This document shows positions 1 through 7,612 of a stretch of 11,560 nt of DNA, piece after piece. The notes under the pieces are model-generated. The model saw nothing but the letters and a program-made list of their open reading frames with translations, did not search any database and was not told where the DNA came from. Source of the DNA: Candidatus Omnitrophota bacterium (GTDB taxonomy: Bacteria > Omnitrophota > Koll11 > Gygaellales > Profunditerraquicolaceae); contig JAQUNE010000034.1 in assembly GCA_028717765.1 (NCBI GenBank), positions 1 to 11,560 on the forward strand, written 5' to 3'. How positions within the stretch are numbered: the stretch's first letter is position 1; each line of letters starts with the position of its first letter. Both the position numbers and the translations under genes were made by a program.

Positions 1-47
1 CCTCCGGCTCTGCGACAATTTTTACATTTGGAATTGGAATCTTTCAT
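1..47 (-). CDS. rpsD: Ribosomal protein S4, N-terminal fragment
   Basis: On the minus strand an ATG at 47-45 opens a frame reading MKDSNSKCKNCRRAG before leaving the window. The CxxC followed by RRxG matches the start of zinc-binding (C+) type S4, an assembly protein of the 30S subunit that is usually written xCxxCRREG. The call rests mainly on the neighbour: the stop codon of an S11 tail lies four bases upstream, and rpsK-rpsD is the standard bacterial order. A purine-rich stretch (AGAAGAG) inside the end of rpsK could serve as ribosome binding site. Only 15 codons are visible, so identity is likely rather than certain. The gene runs off the left edge and is transcribed away from ilvD. Confidence 0.65.
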   Translation of the reverse strand, partial: MKDSNSKCKNCRRAG

Positions 48-51
48 AAAT

Positions 52-87
52 TTAAACTCTTCTCGCTTTGGGCGGACGGCAGCCGTT
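52..87 (-). pseudogene. rpsK: Ribosomal protein S11, last 11 codons only
   Basis: Read on the minus strand, 87 to 52 encodes [11 protein letters not shown] followed by TAA. This is the highly conserved C-terminus of 30S protein S11, usually HNGCRPPKRRRV. The histidine expected before the asparagine is absent: the next codon upstream (90-88) is AAG, and all further sequence belongs to ilvD on the other strand. Homology therefore ends exactly at a breakpoint. The rest of rpsK is not in the window. Since rpsK is normally essential, an intact copy must exist elsewhere, or the join is an assembly artefact. Confidence 0.75.
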
Positions 88-92
88 CTTAG
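84..92. other. Breakpoint joining rpsK (minus) to ilvD (plus)
   Basis: The rpsK coding homology on the minus strand ends at base 85-87. The ilvD homology on the plus strand begins at 88-91, with the leucine of [12 protein letters not shown]. The residues that should precede it in dihydroxy-acid dehydratase (a KTGG-like stretch) are missing and are replaced by reverse-strand rpsK sequence. Two unrelated, oppositely oriented genes are thus fused with at most a base or two between them. I cannot tell from sequence alone whether this is an assembly chimera or a real inversion or translocation. Confidence 0.75.
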
Positions 93-631
93 CAGTTTTG
101 TTTGGAAATCTCGCACCCAATGGGGCAGTGGTAAAGCAATCCGCGGTTAACCCGAGAATGATGGAGTTTACCGGTAAAGCACGGGTTTTTAATCAGGAAG
201 AAAGTGCGATGCAGGCAATTCTTAACGGAAAAATCAAAGGCGGAGAGGTAATTGTTATCCGTTACGAAGGGCCTTCAGGCGGGCCAGGGATGCGCGAGAT
301 GCTTGCTCCCACTTCAGCCATTGTCGGTATGGGGTTAGCAGAATCAGTGGCGCTGATTACCGACGGAAGGTTCTCCGGAGGGACCAAAGGGCCCTGCATT
401 GGCCATGTCTCACCCGAAGCAAAAAGTGGCGGGACGATTGCTATTCTTAAAGATGGTGATATAATTACTATCGATATACCTAAAAGAAAATTGGAAGTGA
501 AATTAAGCCCTGCACAAATTAAACATAGGCTAAAAACTTGGAAGCCGATTCCCCCCAAAATTACCACAGGGTATTTATCGCGATATTCCAGGTTAGTCAG
601 TTCTGCAGATAAGGGTGCAATATTAAAATGA
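88..631 (+). CDS. ilvD: Dihydroxy-acid dehydratase, C-terminal third (5' truncated)
   Basis: IlvD dehydrates 2,3-dihydroxy-isovalerate and 2,3-dihydroxy-3-methylvalerate to the 2-keto acids of valine and isoleucine synthesis, using an Fe-S cluster. About 181 residues remain of a protein that is normally near 555. Visible family motifs are [19 protein letters not shown] at the start, [15 protein letters not shown], and [19 protein letters not shown], which carries the active-site serine region. The N-terminal two thirds, with most cluster ligands, are missing. The frame stays open back to a TTG at 68, but those seven extra codons are reverse-strand rpsK sequence, so TTG is not a real start. 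The stop overlaps the ilvB start by four bases (ATGA), so the operon downstream looks intact. Family identity is certain; whether this copy is functional depends on whether the breakpoint is real. Confidence 0.93.
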
Positions 632-2292
632 CCGGCGCACAAATTTTAATTGAAAGCTTAAAACGCGAAGGAGTAGAGGTGATTTTTGGCTATCCAGGTG
701 GCCAGGTCTTACCTTTATTTGATAAACTCTATGATGCGGATTTTAAATTTATCCTGGTGCGGCATGAACAGGGTGCTGCGCATGCGGCAGATGGATTTTC
801 GCGTGCTACAGGCAGGGTAGGGGTGTGTATTGCTACCAGTGGACCTGGTGCAACAAACCTGGTCACCGGCATTGCTACTGCCTTTATGGATTCTATTCCC
901 ATGGTAGCGATTACTGGGCAGGTAAAAACCACTCTTATCGGCAATGATGCTTTTCAGGAGGCGGATATTACAGGGATTACCCGCCCGATTACCAAGCATA
1001 ATTATCTAGTTAAAGATATAAAAGATTTATCCAGGACAGTGAAAGAAGCTTTTTATATTGCCTCTACCGGACGGCCTGGCCCGGTTTTAATTGATGTGCC
1101 TTTGGATATCCAGCAACAGGAAGCGGAATTTTTTTGGCCGGAAACTGTGGAGATCCGTAGTTATAAACCGACCCTTTTTGGCCATCCCGGACAGATTAAA
1201 AAAGCAGCGAAGCTGATTGCTCAATCCAAAAAACCAATAATTTACGCCGGCGGCGGGATTATTACCAGTGGTGCAAGTTTAGCCTTAAGGCAGTTAGCAG
1301 AAAAAATTCAAGCACCAGTTACTTGGACTTTAATGGGGATCGGTTGTTTTCCCACTACACATAAACTTGGCCTAGGGATGCTTGGAATGCATGGAACTGC
1401 TTATGCCAACCATGCGATTACCGACGCAGATTTAATTATTGCCGTGGGTGCGCGTTTTGATGACCGGGTCACCGGTAGGCTCGATGCCTTTGCGCCCAAG
1501 TCAAAAGTGATCCATATTGATATTGATCCTTCATCGATTAGTAAAAATTTCCGCGTGGATGTGCCGATTGTGGGGGATGCAAAGAATATTATCGGCGAAT
1601 TATTGGAACAGATTAAGAAAATTCCCGATACGTCTAAGTGGGTAGAAGAAGTGGAGGCCTTAAAAAAGAAGCATCCTTTGAAATATAAAGAAGGAGAGAG
1701 GGTTAAGCCGCAATTTGTGATTGAACAGATCGACGAAGTAACAAAAGGCGAGGCAATTATAACCACTGAAGTCGGCCAGAATCAGATGTGGGCTGCGCAG
1801 TGGTATAAATATAATCATCCCCGGACATTTATTTCTTCGGGTGGGTTAGGTACGATGGGATTTGGTTTCCCGGCTGCAATGGGCGCAAAAATGGGCTGTC
1901 CGGAAAAACAAGTATTTGATATTGCTGGAGACGGATCGATTCAAATGAATATTCAGGAATTGGCTACTTGCGTGTGCAATAAGATCCATGTGAAGGTGGC
2001 AATTTTAAATAACGGATATTTAGGCATGGTTAGGCAGTGGCAGGAACTCTTCTATAAAAAACGCTATTCCCAAACTTGTATTACGGGGCCGGATTTTGTG
2101 AAGTTGGCTGAAAGCTTTGGCGCAGTGGGGATTCGGGTGACAAAAAATGAAGAAGTGCGGCCGGCAATTGAAAAGGCAATCGCAATTGACAATACTGTGT
2201 TGCTCGATTTTCAGATCGAACCGGAAGAGAATGTATTTCCTATGGTGCCTGCGGGTGGAGCAATTAATAACATGATTAGCGGGTTAGCATAA
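628..2292 (+). CDS. ilvB: Acetolactate synthase, large catalytic subunit
   Basis: Condenses two pyruvates to 2-acetolactate, or pyruvate with 2-oxobutyrate to 2-aceto-2-hydroxybutyrate. This is the first common step of branched-chain amino acid synthesis, and the enzyme uses ThDP, Mg2+ and FAD. The 554 residues match the usual length. The ThDP-activating glutamate is E47 in [13 protein letters not shown]. The FAD/central domain shows [11 protein letters not shown]. The C-terminal ThDP motif runs from GDGS (434-437) to [12 protein letters not shown] (about 461-472), and the latter separates acetolactate synthase from other ThDP enzymes. The ATG overlaps the ilvD stop (ATGA), and AAGGGTG lies about 10 bases upstream. 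The stop shares one base with the ilvN start, implying coupled synthesis of the two subunits. Confidence 0.97.
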   Translation: MTGAQILIESLKREGVEVIFGYPGGQVLPLFDKLYDADFKFILVRHEQGAAHAADGFSRATGRVGVCIATSGPGATNLVTGIATAFMDSIPMVAITGQVKTTLIGNDAFQEADITGITRPITKHNYLVKDIKDLSRTVKEAFYIASTGRPGPVLIDVPLDIQQQEAEFFWPETVEIRSYKPTLFGHPGQIKKAAKLIAQSKKPIIYAGGGIITSGASLALRQLAEKIQAPVTWTLMGIGCFPTTHKLGLGMLGMHGTAYANHAITDADLIIAVGARFDDRVTGRLDAFAPKSKVIHIDIDPSSISKNFRVDVPIVGDAKNIIGELLEQIKKIPDTSKWVEEVEALKKKHPLKYKEGERVKPQFVIEQIDEVTKGEAIITTEVGQNQMWAAQWYKYNHPRTFISSGGLGTMGFGFPAAMGAKMGCPEKQVFDIAGDGSIQMNIQELATCVCNKIHVKVAILNNGYLGMVRQWQELFYKKRYSQTCITGPDFVKLAESFGAVGIRVTKNEEVRPAIEKAIAIDNTVLLDFQIEPEENVFPMVPAGGAINNMISGLA

Positions 2293-2765
2293 TGAGACAT
2301 ACGATATCAGTTTTAGTAGAGAATAAATTTGGAGTGCTGGCGCGCATCTCCGGGCTATTTAGCGCCCGTGGCTATAATATTGCCTCTTTAGCGGTGAGCG
2401 AGACTTTAGACCCTACGATATCTTATATGACTATCGTCGTAGAAGCAAAGGATGAAAAAGTCCTCGAACAGATTATGAAACAATTGAATAAACTTATAGA
2501 TGTGATAAGTGTTACAGATTTTACCAAGAAGGAACATGTGGAACGCGAACTAGTTTTAGTGAAAGTTGATTATTCTGCCAAGCAAAAAGCAAAATTAGAG
2601 GCAATTTTAAAGAAATATGTTGGTAAGATTGTGCAACGTAAAGCTAGCATTGCGGTGATTGAAGCAGTGGGGGAAGAAAAACAGATTAAAGAGTTATTGG
2701 AAAGTTTAAGTTCTTTTGGGGTTAAGGAATTAATTAGAACAGGTAAAATTGCAATGGCTTATTAG
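2292..2765 (+). CDS. ilvN: Acetolactate synthase, small regulatory subunit
   Basis: Regulatory partner of IlvB: in the family it stimulates the catalytic subunit and mediates feedback inhibition by valine. Residues 4-76 form an ACT domain with the classic signature [19 protein letters not shown]. Residues from about 83 form the C-terminal subunit domain, beginning ERELVLVKV. At 157 residues it is close to the ilvH/ilvN type (160-175). The start ATG shares its A with the ilvB stop codon (TAATG), and no strong ribosome binding site is seen, consistent with reinitiation after ilvB. A 46-base gap follows before ilvC, the only real gap between genes of this operon. Confidence 0.96.
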   Translation: MRHTISVLVENKFGVLARISGLFSARGYNIASLAVSETLDPTISYMTIVVEAKDEKVLEQIMKQLNKLIDVISVTDFTKKEHVERELVLVKVDYSAKQKAKLEAILKKYVGKIVQRKASIAVIEAVGEEKQIKELLESLSSFGVKELIRTGKIAMAY

Positions 2766-2797
2766 TAACGAGATAGCGATAAGCGAACACAACTATT

Positions 2798-2806
2798 GGG
2801 AGGGTG
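2798..2806 (+). promoter_or_regulatory. Ribosome binding site that sets the ilvC start
   Basis: GGGAGGGTG lies five bases before the ATG at 2812 and is the best Shine-Dalgarno-like sequence near this junction. The frame is also open upstream to a TTG at 2749, inside the end of ilvN. The 21 residues this would add do not resemble any KARI N-terminus, whereas [18 protein letters not shown] from 2812 is the standard one. Confidence 0.75.
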
Positions 2807-2811
2807 TAAAT

Positions 2812-3804
2812 ATGGCAAAGATTTATTATGATCAGGACGCGGATTTAAATTTATTAAAAGGAAAAACTATTGCTATTATTGGTTACGGGATCCAGGGGCG
2901 CGGCCAGTCGCTCTGTTTACGTGATTCTGGATGTAATGTGGTTGTTTCTGAACTTCCTAATACGCCTAACTATGAGTTGGCAAAAAAAGACGGATTTAAT
3001 CCTGTAACAGTGGAAGAGGCAGCTAAGCAGGCGGATATTATTCAAATTCTTACGCAGGATCATGTGCAAGCCAAAGTTTATCATGAAAGTATTAAGCCGC
3101 ATTTGAAAAAAGGAAAAGCTTTGTGTTTTTCACACGGTTTTAATATCCGTTTTAAGCAGATTAAGCCGCCGAAAAAAATCGATGTCTTTATGGTAGCACC
3201 TAAAGGACCCGGAGCGTTAGTGCGTAGAATGTATGAAGAGGGAAAAGGCGTGCCTTCTTTGATTGCGGTTTTTCAGGATGCCAGCGGACAGGCAAAGCAA
3301 TTAGCTTTAGCTTACGCCAAGGCAATTAAAGCTACAACAGCCGGTGTAATTGAAACGACTTTTGATGAGGAAACAGAAACTGATCTTTTCGGTGAGCAAG
3401 CAGTGCTTTGCGGAGGGGTAACTGAATTAATTAAGGCAGGTTTCGATACTTTGATTGAAGCGGGCTATCAACCGGAGATTGCCTATTTTGAGGTACTGCA
3501 TGAGTTAAAATTAATCACGGATTTAATTCAGGAAAAAGGTATTTCCGGAATGCGTAGGGGTGTATCTAATACTGCCTGCTACGGTGATTTAACCCGGGGG
3601 CCGAGAATTATTACCCAAAAGACGCGCAAAGAAATGAAAAAGATCTTAAAAGAAATTAAATCCGGAAAATTTGCCAAAGAATGGATTAAAGAGAATGAAA
3701 CCGGACGTGCTAATTTCAATAAATTGATCAAAGACGGCGACGATCACCTAATTGAAAAAGTTGGAAAACAGTTAAGAGAAATGATGCCATGGATGAAAAA
3801 ATAA
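2812..3804 (+). CDS. ilvC: Ketol-acid reductoisomerase, class I, possibly NADH-dependent
   Basis: Isomerises and reduces 2-acetolactate or 2-aceto-2-hydroxybutyrate to the dihydroxy acids used by IlvD, with Mg2+ and NAD(P)H. At 330 residues it is the short class I form. The Rossmann part begins [15 protein letters not shown], where the family usually has GYGSQGHA. The catalytic parts are recognisable: [16 protein letters not shown], the metal-binding D and E of [14 protein letters not shown], the two glutamates of EVLHELKLI, and the serine of [10 protein letters not shown] (usually TAEYG). The loop after beta strand 2 reads [12 protein letters not shown] instead of the common VVVGLRxGxxSW. 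The arginine and serine that hold the NADP 2'-phosphate are not evident, and a glutamate (E47) sits at the strand end, which favours NADH; this cofactor call is inference. The end overlaps leuA by 16 bases. Confidence 0.95.
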   Translation: MAKIYYDQDADLNLLKGKTIAIIGYGIQGRGQSLCLRDSGCNVVVSELPNTPNYELAKKDGFNPVTVEEAAKQADIIQILTQDHVQAKVYHESIKPHLKKGKALCFSHGFNIRFKQIKPPKKIDVFMVAPKGPGALVRRMYEEGKGVPSLIAVFQDASGQAKQLALAYAKAIKATTAGVIETTFDEETETDLFGEQAVLCGGVTELIKAGFDTLIEAGYQPEIAYFEVLHELKLITDLIQEKGISGMRRGVSNTACYGDLTRGPRIITQKTRKEMKKILKEIKSGKFAKEWIKENETGRANFNKLIKDGDDHLIEKVGKQLREMMPWMKK

Positions 3805-5294
3805 TTATATTTGATACGACACTGCGTGACGGAGAGCAAGCACCCGGAGCTTCTTTGAACGAAAAAGAAAAAATCGAAGTTGCCCAAGGGCTTGCTAACT
3901 TGGGCGTAGATATAATTGAAGCCGGCTTTCCGATTTCTTCTAAAGGGGACTTTGAGGCAGTCAGGGCTATTGCTAAGGCGGTTAAAGGGCCGGTAATATG
4001 CGGCTTGGCTAGGGCAATCAAAAAAGACATCCAGGCAGCCTCGCAAGCAATTAAGTTTTCCAGGCGTGGGCGCATTCATGTATTTCTCGCTACTTCCAAG
4101 ATCCACATGAAATATAAATTGAAAAAAGCAGAAGACGAGATTTTGCGCCTGGCAGTTGAAAGCGTAAAATACGCCAGGAAATTCTGCGCTGATGTAGAAT
4201 TTTCTCCTGCAGACGCCACTCGTAGTGAACGTGCCTTTCTCTTTAAGGTGGTGGAAGAGGTGAATCACGCGGGCGCTCATACAGTGAATAATCCCGATAC
4301 TGTTGGTTACGCTGAACCCCAGGAATACGGCGATCTGATCCAAGCGTTAAAAAATAATGTTCCGAATATTGAAAAAGCAATAATTTCCGTGCATTGCCAT
4401 AATGATTTGGGGTTGGCAGTTGCCAATTCTCTGGCCGCAGTAAGAAACGGCGCGCGGCAAGTTGAATGCACGGTTAACGGTATCGGTGAACGCGCGGGAA
4501 ATGCTTCTTTGGAAGAAATTGTCATGGCCATAGATACCAGGAAAGATATCTTTCCTGGATTGACTACAGGGATCAAACAAAATCAGATTTATAAAACCTC
4601 GCGCATGGTAAGTAAGCTTACCGGTTTTGTGATTGCTCCCAATAAGGCAATCGTGGGAGCAAATGCGTTCCGGCATGAATCGGGTATTCATCAGGATGGA
4701 GTTTTGAAAGAGCGTTCCACCTATGAAATTATTAAGCCCGCAGATGTGGGTTTTCACGGCACTGGCCTGGTTTTGGGCAAGCATTCGGGGCGGCACGCTT
4801 TTCTCGAAAGATTAAAAAGTTTGGGTTTCCATTTGAATAAGGAACAATTGGAGAAAGCTTTTGTGCGTTTTAAACAATTGGCTGACCGAAAAAAGAATAT
4901 CTTTGATGATGATCTTTCTTCGATTGTTGAAGATGAAATTCGCGCAGTTAAGCCAGTATGGAAACTGGAAAGTTTTGAAGTTAATTCCGGCTCAAAGGTA
5001 CTGCCTCAGGCTATTGTGAGATTGAAAAAGAAGGATAAGATCTTTCAGGCAGAATCTCGGGGAGACGGCCCGGTAGATGCCTGCTGCAAGGCAATTGATA
5101 AAATTACCGCGACCAAAGGAGAGCTTCTTGATTACCGCTTAGAAGCTGTGACCAAAGGTAAAGACGCTATTGGCGAAGTTAACCTGAGGGTAAAGATTAA
5201 AAACCGGGTAATCTCTAGCAGGGGTTCGTCCACGGATATTATTGAAGCATCCTTATTAGCATATCTAAATGCTGTCAATAAGCATGCAATTTAG
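3789..5294 (+). CDS. leuA: 2-isopropylmalate synthase
   Basis: Condenses acetyl-CoA with 2-ketoisovalerate, the product of the enzymes upstream, to 2-isopropylmalate: the committed step to leucine. The N-terminal TIM barrel opens with [13 protein letters not shown], carries the metal-binding HCHND near residues 202-206, and shows [14 protein letters not shown] after it. The linker region includes [11 protein letters not shown] and [10 protein letters not shown]. Residues from about 365 form the LeuA dimer domain that binds leucine for feedback control, ending [20 protein letters not shown]. The 501 residues fit the bacterial type (about 510-520). The ATG at 3789 lies inside the last codons of ilvC and directly opens the conserved start [15 protein letters not shown]. 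leuB, leuC and leuD are not in the window. Confidence 0.96.
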   Translation: MDEKIIIFDTTLRDGEQAPGASLNEKEKIEVAQGLANLGVDIIEAGFPISSKGDFEAVRAIAKAVKGPVICGLARAIKKDIQAASQAIKFSRRGRIHVFLATSKIHMKYKLKKAEDEILRLAVESVKYARKFCADVEFSPADATRSERAFLFKVVEEVNHAGAHTVNNPDTVGYAEPQEYGDLIQALKNNVPNIEKAIISVHCHNDLGLAVANSLAAVRNGARQVECTVNGIGERAGNASLEEIVMAIDTRKDIFPGLTTGIKQNQIYKTSRMVSKLTGFVIAPNKAIVGANAFRHESGIHQDGVLKERSTYEIIKPADVGFHGTGLVLGKHSGRHAFLERLKSLGFHLNKEQLEKAFVRFKQLADRKKNIFDDDLSSIVEDEIRAVKPVWKLESFEVNSGSKVLPQAIVRLKKKDKIFQAESRGDGPVDACCKAIDKITATKGELLDYRLEAVTKGKDAIGEVNLRVKIKNRVISSRGSSTDIIEASLLAYLNAVNKHAI

Positions 5295-5736
5295 CCGCCT
5301 TGGCCCAAAAATTTTATTATTGCTTGGTTTTGTCGTTTTAATCCTCCTCTATCGCTACCAGAATTATCTAAAAGAAGCAAAAAACTTCCAACTCAAAAAA
5401 TTAGAAACATATTCTGATAATTTTTTTGCCGCGGGAAATCCTGAAGTGGTAAAAAGGGCCAGGCCCGTCTCTACTGCATATAAAGAAGGCGAATTAATAG
5501 CTACTTTTGGCAGGCCGTTTAGTGACTTTAGCGACGATGAGTGGAAAAGTTTCTGGGATATTATTTACGAACTCTATCCATTAGTTGAGCCTGAATCTCC
5601 GGGATTACCCAACAGGGTAAGGCAGTTAACTGAGGGGGAGATTATTTCTGAACTAAGCAACCGCTATCACGCGCCATTTACGAATTTTACCAATGACCAT
5701 TGGAGTATGTTTTTTGATATTATTTTAAACAAATGA
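5269..5736 (+). CDS. Membrane-anchored protein with a duplicated motif, function unknown
   Basis: I do not recognise this 155-residue protein. It has a short basic N-terminus and one hydrophobic segment at about 14-28 (ILLLLGFVVLILLY), so it is probably a signal anchor with the rest outside the membrane. A charged linker follows. Two related blocks come next: residues 71-102 (EGELIATFG.., F.DDEWKSFWDII) and 120-154 (EGEIISEL.., F.NDHWSMFFDII). They share the pattern EGE-[LI]-I, a PF-x2-F step and D-x-W-x2-F-x-DII, which suggests an internal duplication. The start overlaps the end of leuA by 26 bases, or by 11 if the ATG at 5284 is used; neither has a clear ribosome binding site. The stop overlaps aroE by four bases, so it is a regular operon member and probably a real gene. 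Confidence 0.75.
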   Translation: MLSISMQFSRLGPKILLLLGFVVLILLYRYQNYLKEAKNFQLKKLETYSDNFFAAGNPEVVKRARPVSTAYKEGELIATFGRPFSDFSDDEWKSFWDIIYELYPLVEPESPGLPNRVRQLTEGEIISELSNRYHAPFTNFTNDHWSMFFDIILNK

Positions 5737-6656
5737 GCGAGCAAAAAAAAGCGCTTTACGGCGTTATTGGTTTCCCAATTGCGCACAGCCTTTCTCCGGA
5801 AATGCAGAACGCGGCATTTACGCAGTTAGGTATAGCTGCAGAATACGACAAGTTCGAGGTTAAGCCCGAAGAATTAGAGAAGTTTTTGTTAAAGGATGTT
5901 TTTTCTTTAGGTATCTCTGGTTTTAATATTACTATTCCGCATAAGGTTCAAGCAAAACAGATTTTAGAAGTAGCCTTTCCTTTTGAGAATAATTATTCCT
6001 TAGTGCAGGATACTTCCTATTATGTGCAATTATCAGGGGCGGTAAACACGGTGAAAAGAGATGGCAATAAATTGTTGTATTGGAATACCGATGCTTCAGG
6101 ATTTTTACGTGTATTAGAGGAAAAATTTAAGTTTAGCAAGACAGGCAATATTGAAGTGCTTTTGCTTGGTTGCGGCGGAGCAGGCAGGGCGATAATTGCG
6201 GCATTAAGTTGGATAAATTCTTTTGCAAAACAGATATATGTATCTGAGAATAATGCGCAGATCGTGAAAGCTTCCAGCGAATTTTTCTTTTCTCAATTAG
6301 AGCGCGGCGATATCTTAAAAGAAAAAATTAAATTTATCGCACAAAGCGATATTGCGCAAACAATTGAAAAATGCCAATTGTTAGTTAATGCCACCCCAAT
6401 AGGAATGAAGGCTGAAGAGCCTTCGGCAATCGACAAGAGTTTACTGCATCGCGGACTATCTGTTTTTGATATCGTCTATAATAGGAGCCAGGAAACTAAC
6501 TTGATTAAAGACGCCAAAGCAATGGGTTTGCCTGTAGCAGACGGTTTAGAGATGCTTTTATATCAGGGGGCAGACGCCTTTGAATTATGGACTGGAGAAA
6601 AAGCGCCGCTTGAAAAGATGCGCGAAGCACTCAACAAAGGAGCAGAAAGAAAATGA
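5733..6656 (+). CDS. aroE: Shikimate dehydrogenase
   Basis: Reduces 3-dehydroshikimate to shikimate with NADPH in the pathway to chorismate and the aromatic amino acids. The substrate domain shows GFPIAHSLSP (serines 19 and 21) and NITIPHK with catalytic K71. NTD at 118-120 supplies the catalytic aspartate. The nucleotide domain has LLGCGGAGRA (144-153), VNATPIGM, FDIVYN and the C-terminal DGLEMLLYQGADAFELWTG. At 307 residues it is longer than the usual 270-285. The extra length includes the stretch after residue 80 (FPFENNYSLVQDTSYYV) before GAVNTV. It overlaps its neighbours by four bases on both sides (ATGA). The upstream ribosome binding site is poor, so translation probably depends on coupling. 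Confidence 0.95.
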   Translation: MSEQKKALYGVIGFPIAHSLSPEMQNAAFTQLGIAAEYDKFEVKPEELEKFLLKDVFSLGISGFNITIPHKVQAKQILEVAFPFENNYSLVQDTSYYVQLSGAVNTVKRDGNKLLYWNTDASGFLRVLEEKFKFSKTGNIEVLLLGCGGAGRAIIAALSWINSFAKQIYVSENNAQIVKASSEFFFSQLERGDILKEKIKFIAQSDIAQTIEKCQLLVNATPIGMKAEEPSAIDKSLLHRGLSVFDIVYNRSQETNLIKDAKAMGLPVADGLEMLLYQGADAFELWTGEKAPLEKMREALNKGAERK

Positions 6657-7465
6657 TCGGTAAAATTATCGCTTTTGTTTTTGGCTCAATTGTCGGCAGT
6701 TTCTTAAATGTCTGTATTCATCGCATGCCGCTGGAAGAATCTGTGGTTTGGCCAAGTTCGCATTGCCCGCATTGTAAAAAGAGGATCCCCGCTTATGATA
6801 ATATCCCGTTTATTAGCTATTTACTCCTAGGGGGTAAATGCCGTTTTTGCCAAAAGAGGATTTCTCTGCGCTATCCTTTTGTAGAATTACTCACTGCGGT
6901 TATGTTTGTGATCTTCTTCGGCCGTTTTGGCCTGACCTACGATTTTTTCTTTTATCTAATTTTTGGCTGCGGATTAATCATTGCGACCTTTGTAGATTTA
7001 AAACACCGGATCATTCCTGATGAGGTTTCAATCGGAGGCTTTATTTTAGGATTTATTTTAAGTTCAATCAAGGGGGTTAACCTTCATCCAACATTTTCTT
7101 TTAATTTTAGGCCAATGCTCGATTCTTTTCTTGGGATCATTATTGGCGGCGCGGTGATTTATTTTACGGGCGTAGTTTTTGATCTAGTTTATTTTAAGCT
7201 CTTAAAAAAGCCTCCGATCCAGGGGGAGACCGAATCTATGGGCGGGGGAGATGTAAAATTTTTAGCGATGATTGGCGCATTTTTGGGCTGGCAGAGAGTA
7301 CTCTTGACATTTTTTCTTGCGCCTTTTTTCGGTGCGATCGTGGGAATAATCAATCTTCTGGTAAAGAAGGACCATACTATAGCCTACGGGCCGTTTTTGG
7401 CAATCGCTTCATTAGCAGCGCTTTTCTGGGCAGATAAAATCGTGCGCCTGGTCTTTGGCAATTAA
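6653..7465 (+). CDS. pilD: Type IV prepilin peptidase / N-methyltransferase
   Basis: Integral membrane aspartic protease of the PilD/GspO family (A24). It cleaves the leader of type IV pilin-like proteins and methylates the new N-terminus. The cytoplasmic N-terminal domain has the zinc motif C38-x2-C41 and C63-x2-C66, present in the bifunctional form, after the typical GSFLNVCIHRMP. The catalytic aspartates are D115 in FVDLKHRIIPDE and D200 in MGGGDVKFLAMIGAFLGW (the GxGD motif). Several hydrophobic segments give the expected multi-span topology, and 270 residues is typical. AAAGGAG lies 10 bases before the ATG, the best ribosome binding site among the overlapping genes. No pilin or secretion ATPase gene is visible; it seems to ride in this operon as its last gene. 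Confidence 0.95.
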   Translation: MIGKIIAFVFGSIVGSFLNVCIHRMPLEESVVWPSSHCPHCKKRIPAYDNIPFISYLLLGGKCRFCQKRISLRYPFVELLTAVMFVIFFGRFGLTYDFFFYLIFGCGLIIATFVDLKHRIIPDEVSIGGFILGFILSSIKGVNLHPTFSFNFRPMLDSFLGIIIGGAVIYFTGVVFDLVYFKLLKKPPIQGETESMGGGDVKFLAMIGAFLGWQRVLLTFFLAPFFGAIVGIINLLVKKDHTIAYGPFLAIASLAALFWADKIVRLVFGN

Positions 7466-7467
7466 AA

Positions 7468-7488
7468 AAGGCCCTTCTTCAGGGCCTT
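7468..7488 (+). terminator. Hairpin terminator after the biosynthetic operon
   Basis: AAGGCCCT and AGGGCCTT form a perfect 8-bp stem around a 5-base loop (TCTTC), starting three bases after the pilD stop. The left side carries six As, so read on the minus strand the stem is followed by T6 and is a textbook terminator. In the + direction the following tract is only TTGTCT. It probably stops + strand transcription at the operon end, perhaps less efficiently, and works both ways. Confidence 0.7.
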
Positions 7489-7495
7489 GTCTAGG

Positions 7496-7519
7496 GGATA
7501 GTTTATTGAAAAACTATCC
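7496..7519. repeat. Inverted repeat, 9-bp perfect arms
   Basis: GGATAGTTT (7496-7504) and AAACTATCC (7511-7519) are perfect inverted repeats around a 6-base loop. No T tract follows, so it is not an obvious terminator. It could be a second stem stabilising the operon 3' end, or a protein-binding site upstream of malQ. Confidence 0.6.
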
Positions 7520-7594
7520 ATCCATTAGAGTAAACGTCTATTTTGAATATGCCATATAAAACTATAAAAATCAAGGGGTTAAGTCCCTGTTTTA

Positions 7595-7606
7595 GAAAAC
7601 GTTTTC
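7595..7606. promoter_or_regulatory. Perfect palindrome, candidate LacI-family operator for malQ
   Basis: GAAAACGTTTTC is a perfect 12-bp palindrome centred on CpG, ending six bases before the malQ ATG. LacI/GalR-family operators typically have a central CG flanked by A and T runs (AAACGTTT-like cores), and these regulators often control maltodextrin genes. The position would suit repression of initiation or elongation. No regulator gene is in the window, so the assignment is an inference from motif and neighbour. Confidence 0.4.
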
Positions 7607-7612
7607 TTCGCC

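Noticed and set aside
68..88. TTG at 68 as a start for ilvD
   Set aside because: Bases 68-87 encode the S11 C-terminus on the other strand, so the apparent start is created by the breakpoint and not by a gene.
2749..2811. Upstream extension of ilvC from a TTG inside ilvN
   Set aside because: The added 21 residues do not match KARI N-termini, and a good ribosome binding site precedes ATG 2812.
3744..4343. 199-codon minus-strand open frame
   Set aside because: It is antisense to the ilvC end and conserved leuA codons. The + strand proteins there are unmistakable, and the minus translation has no recognisable motif.
6838..7020. 60-codon + strand open frame inside pilD
   Set aside because: It lies wholly within the zinc-motif and first membrane region of the prepilin peptidase in another frame.
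7543..7568. Promoter for malQ from TTGAAT (7543-7548) and TATAAA (7563-7568)
   Set aside because: Spacing is only 14 bases, too short for a sigma-70 type promoter, and AT-rich sequence here gives several equally weak alternatives.
7572..7590. Small hairpin AGGG-N7-CCCT before malQ
   Set aside because: Only four base pairs; expected often by chance.
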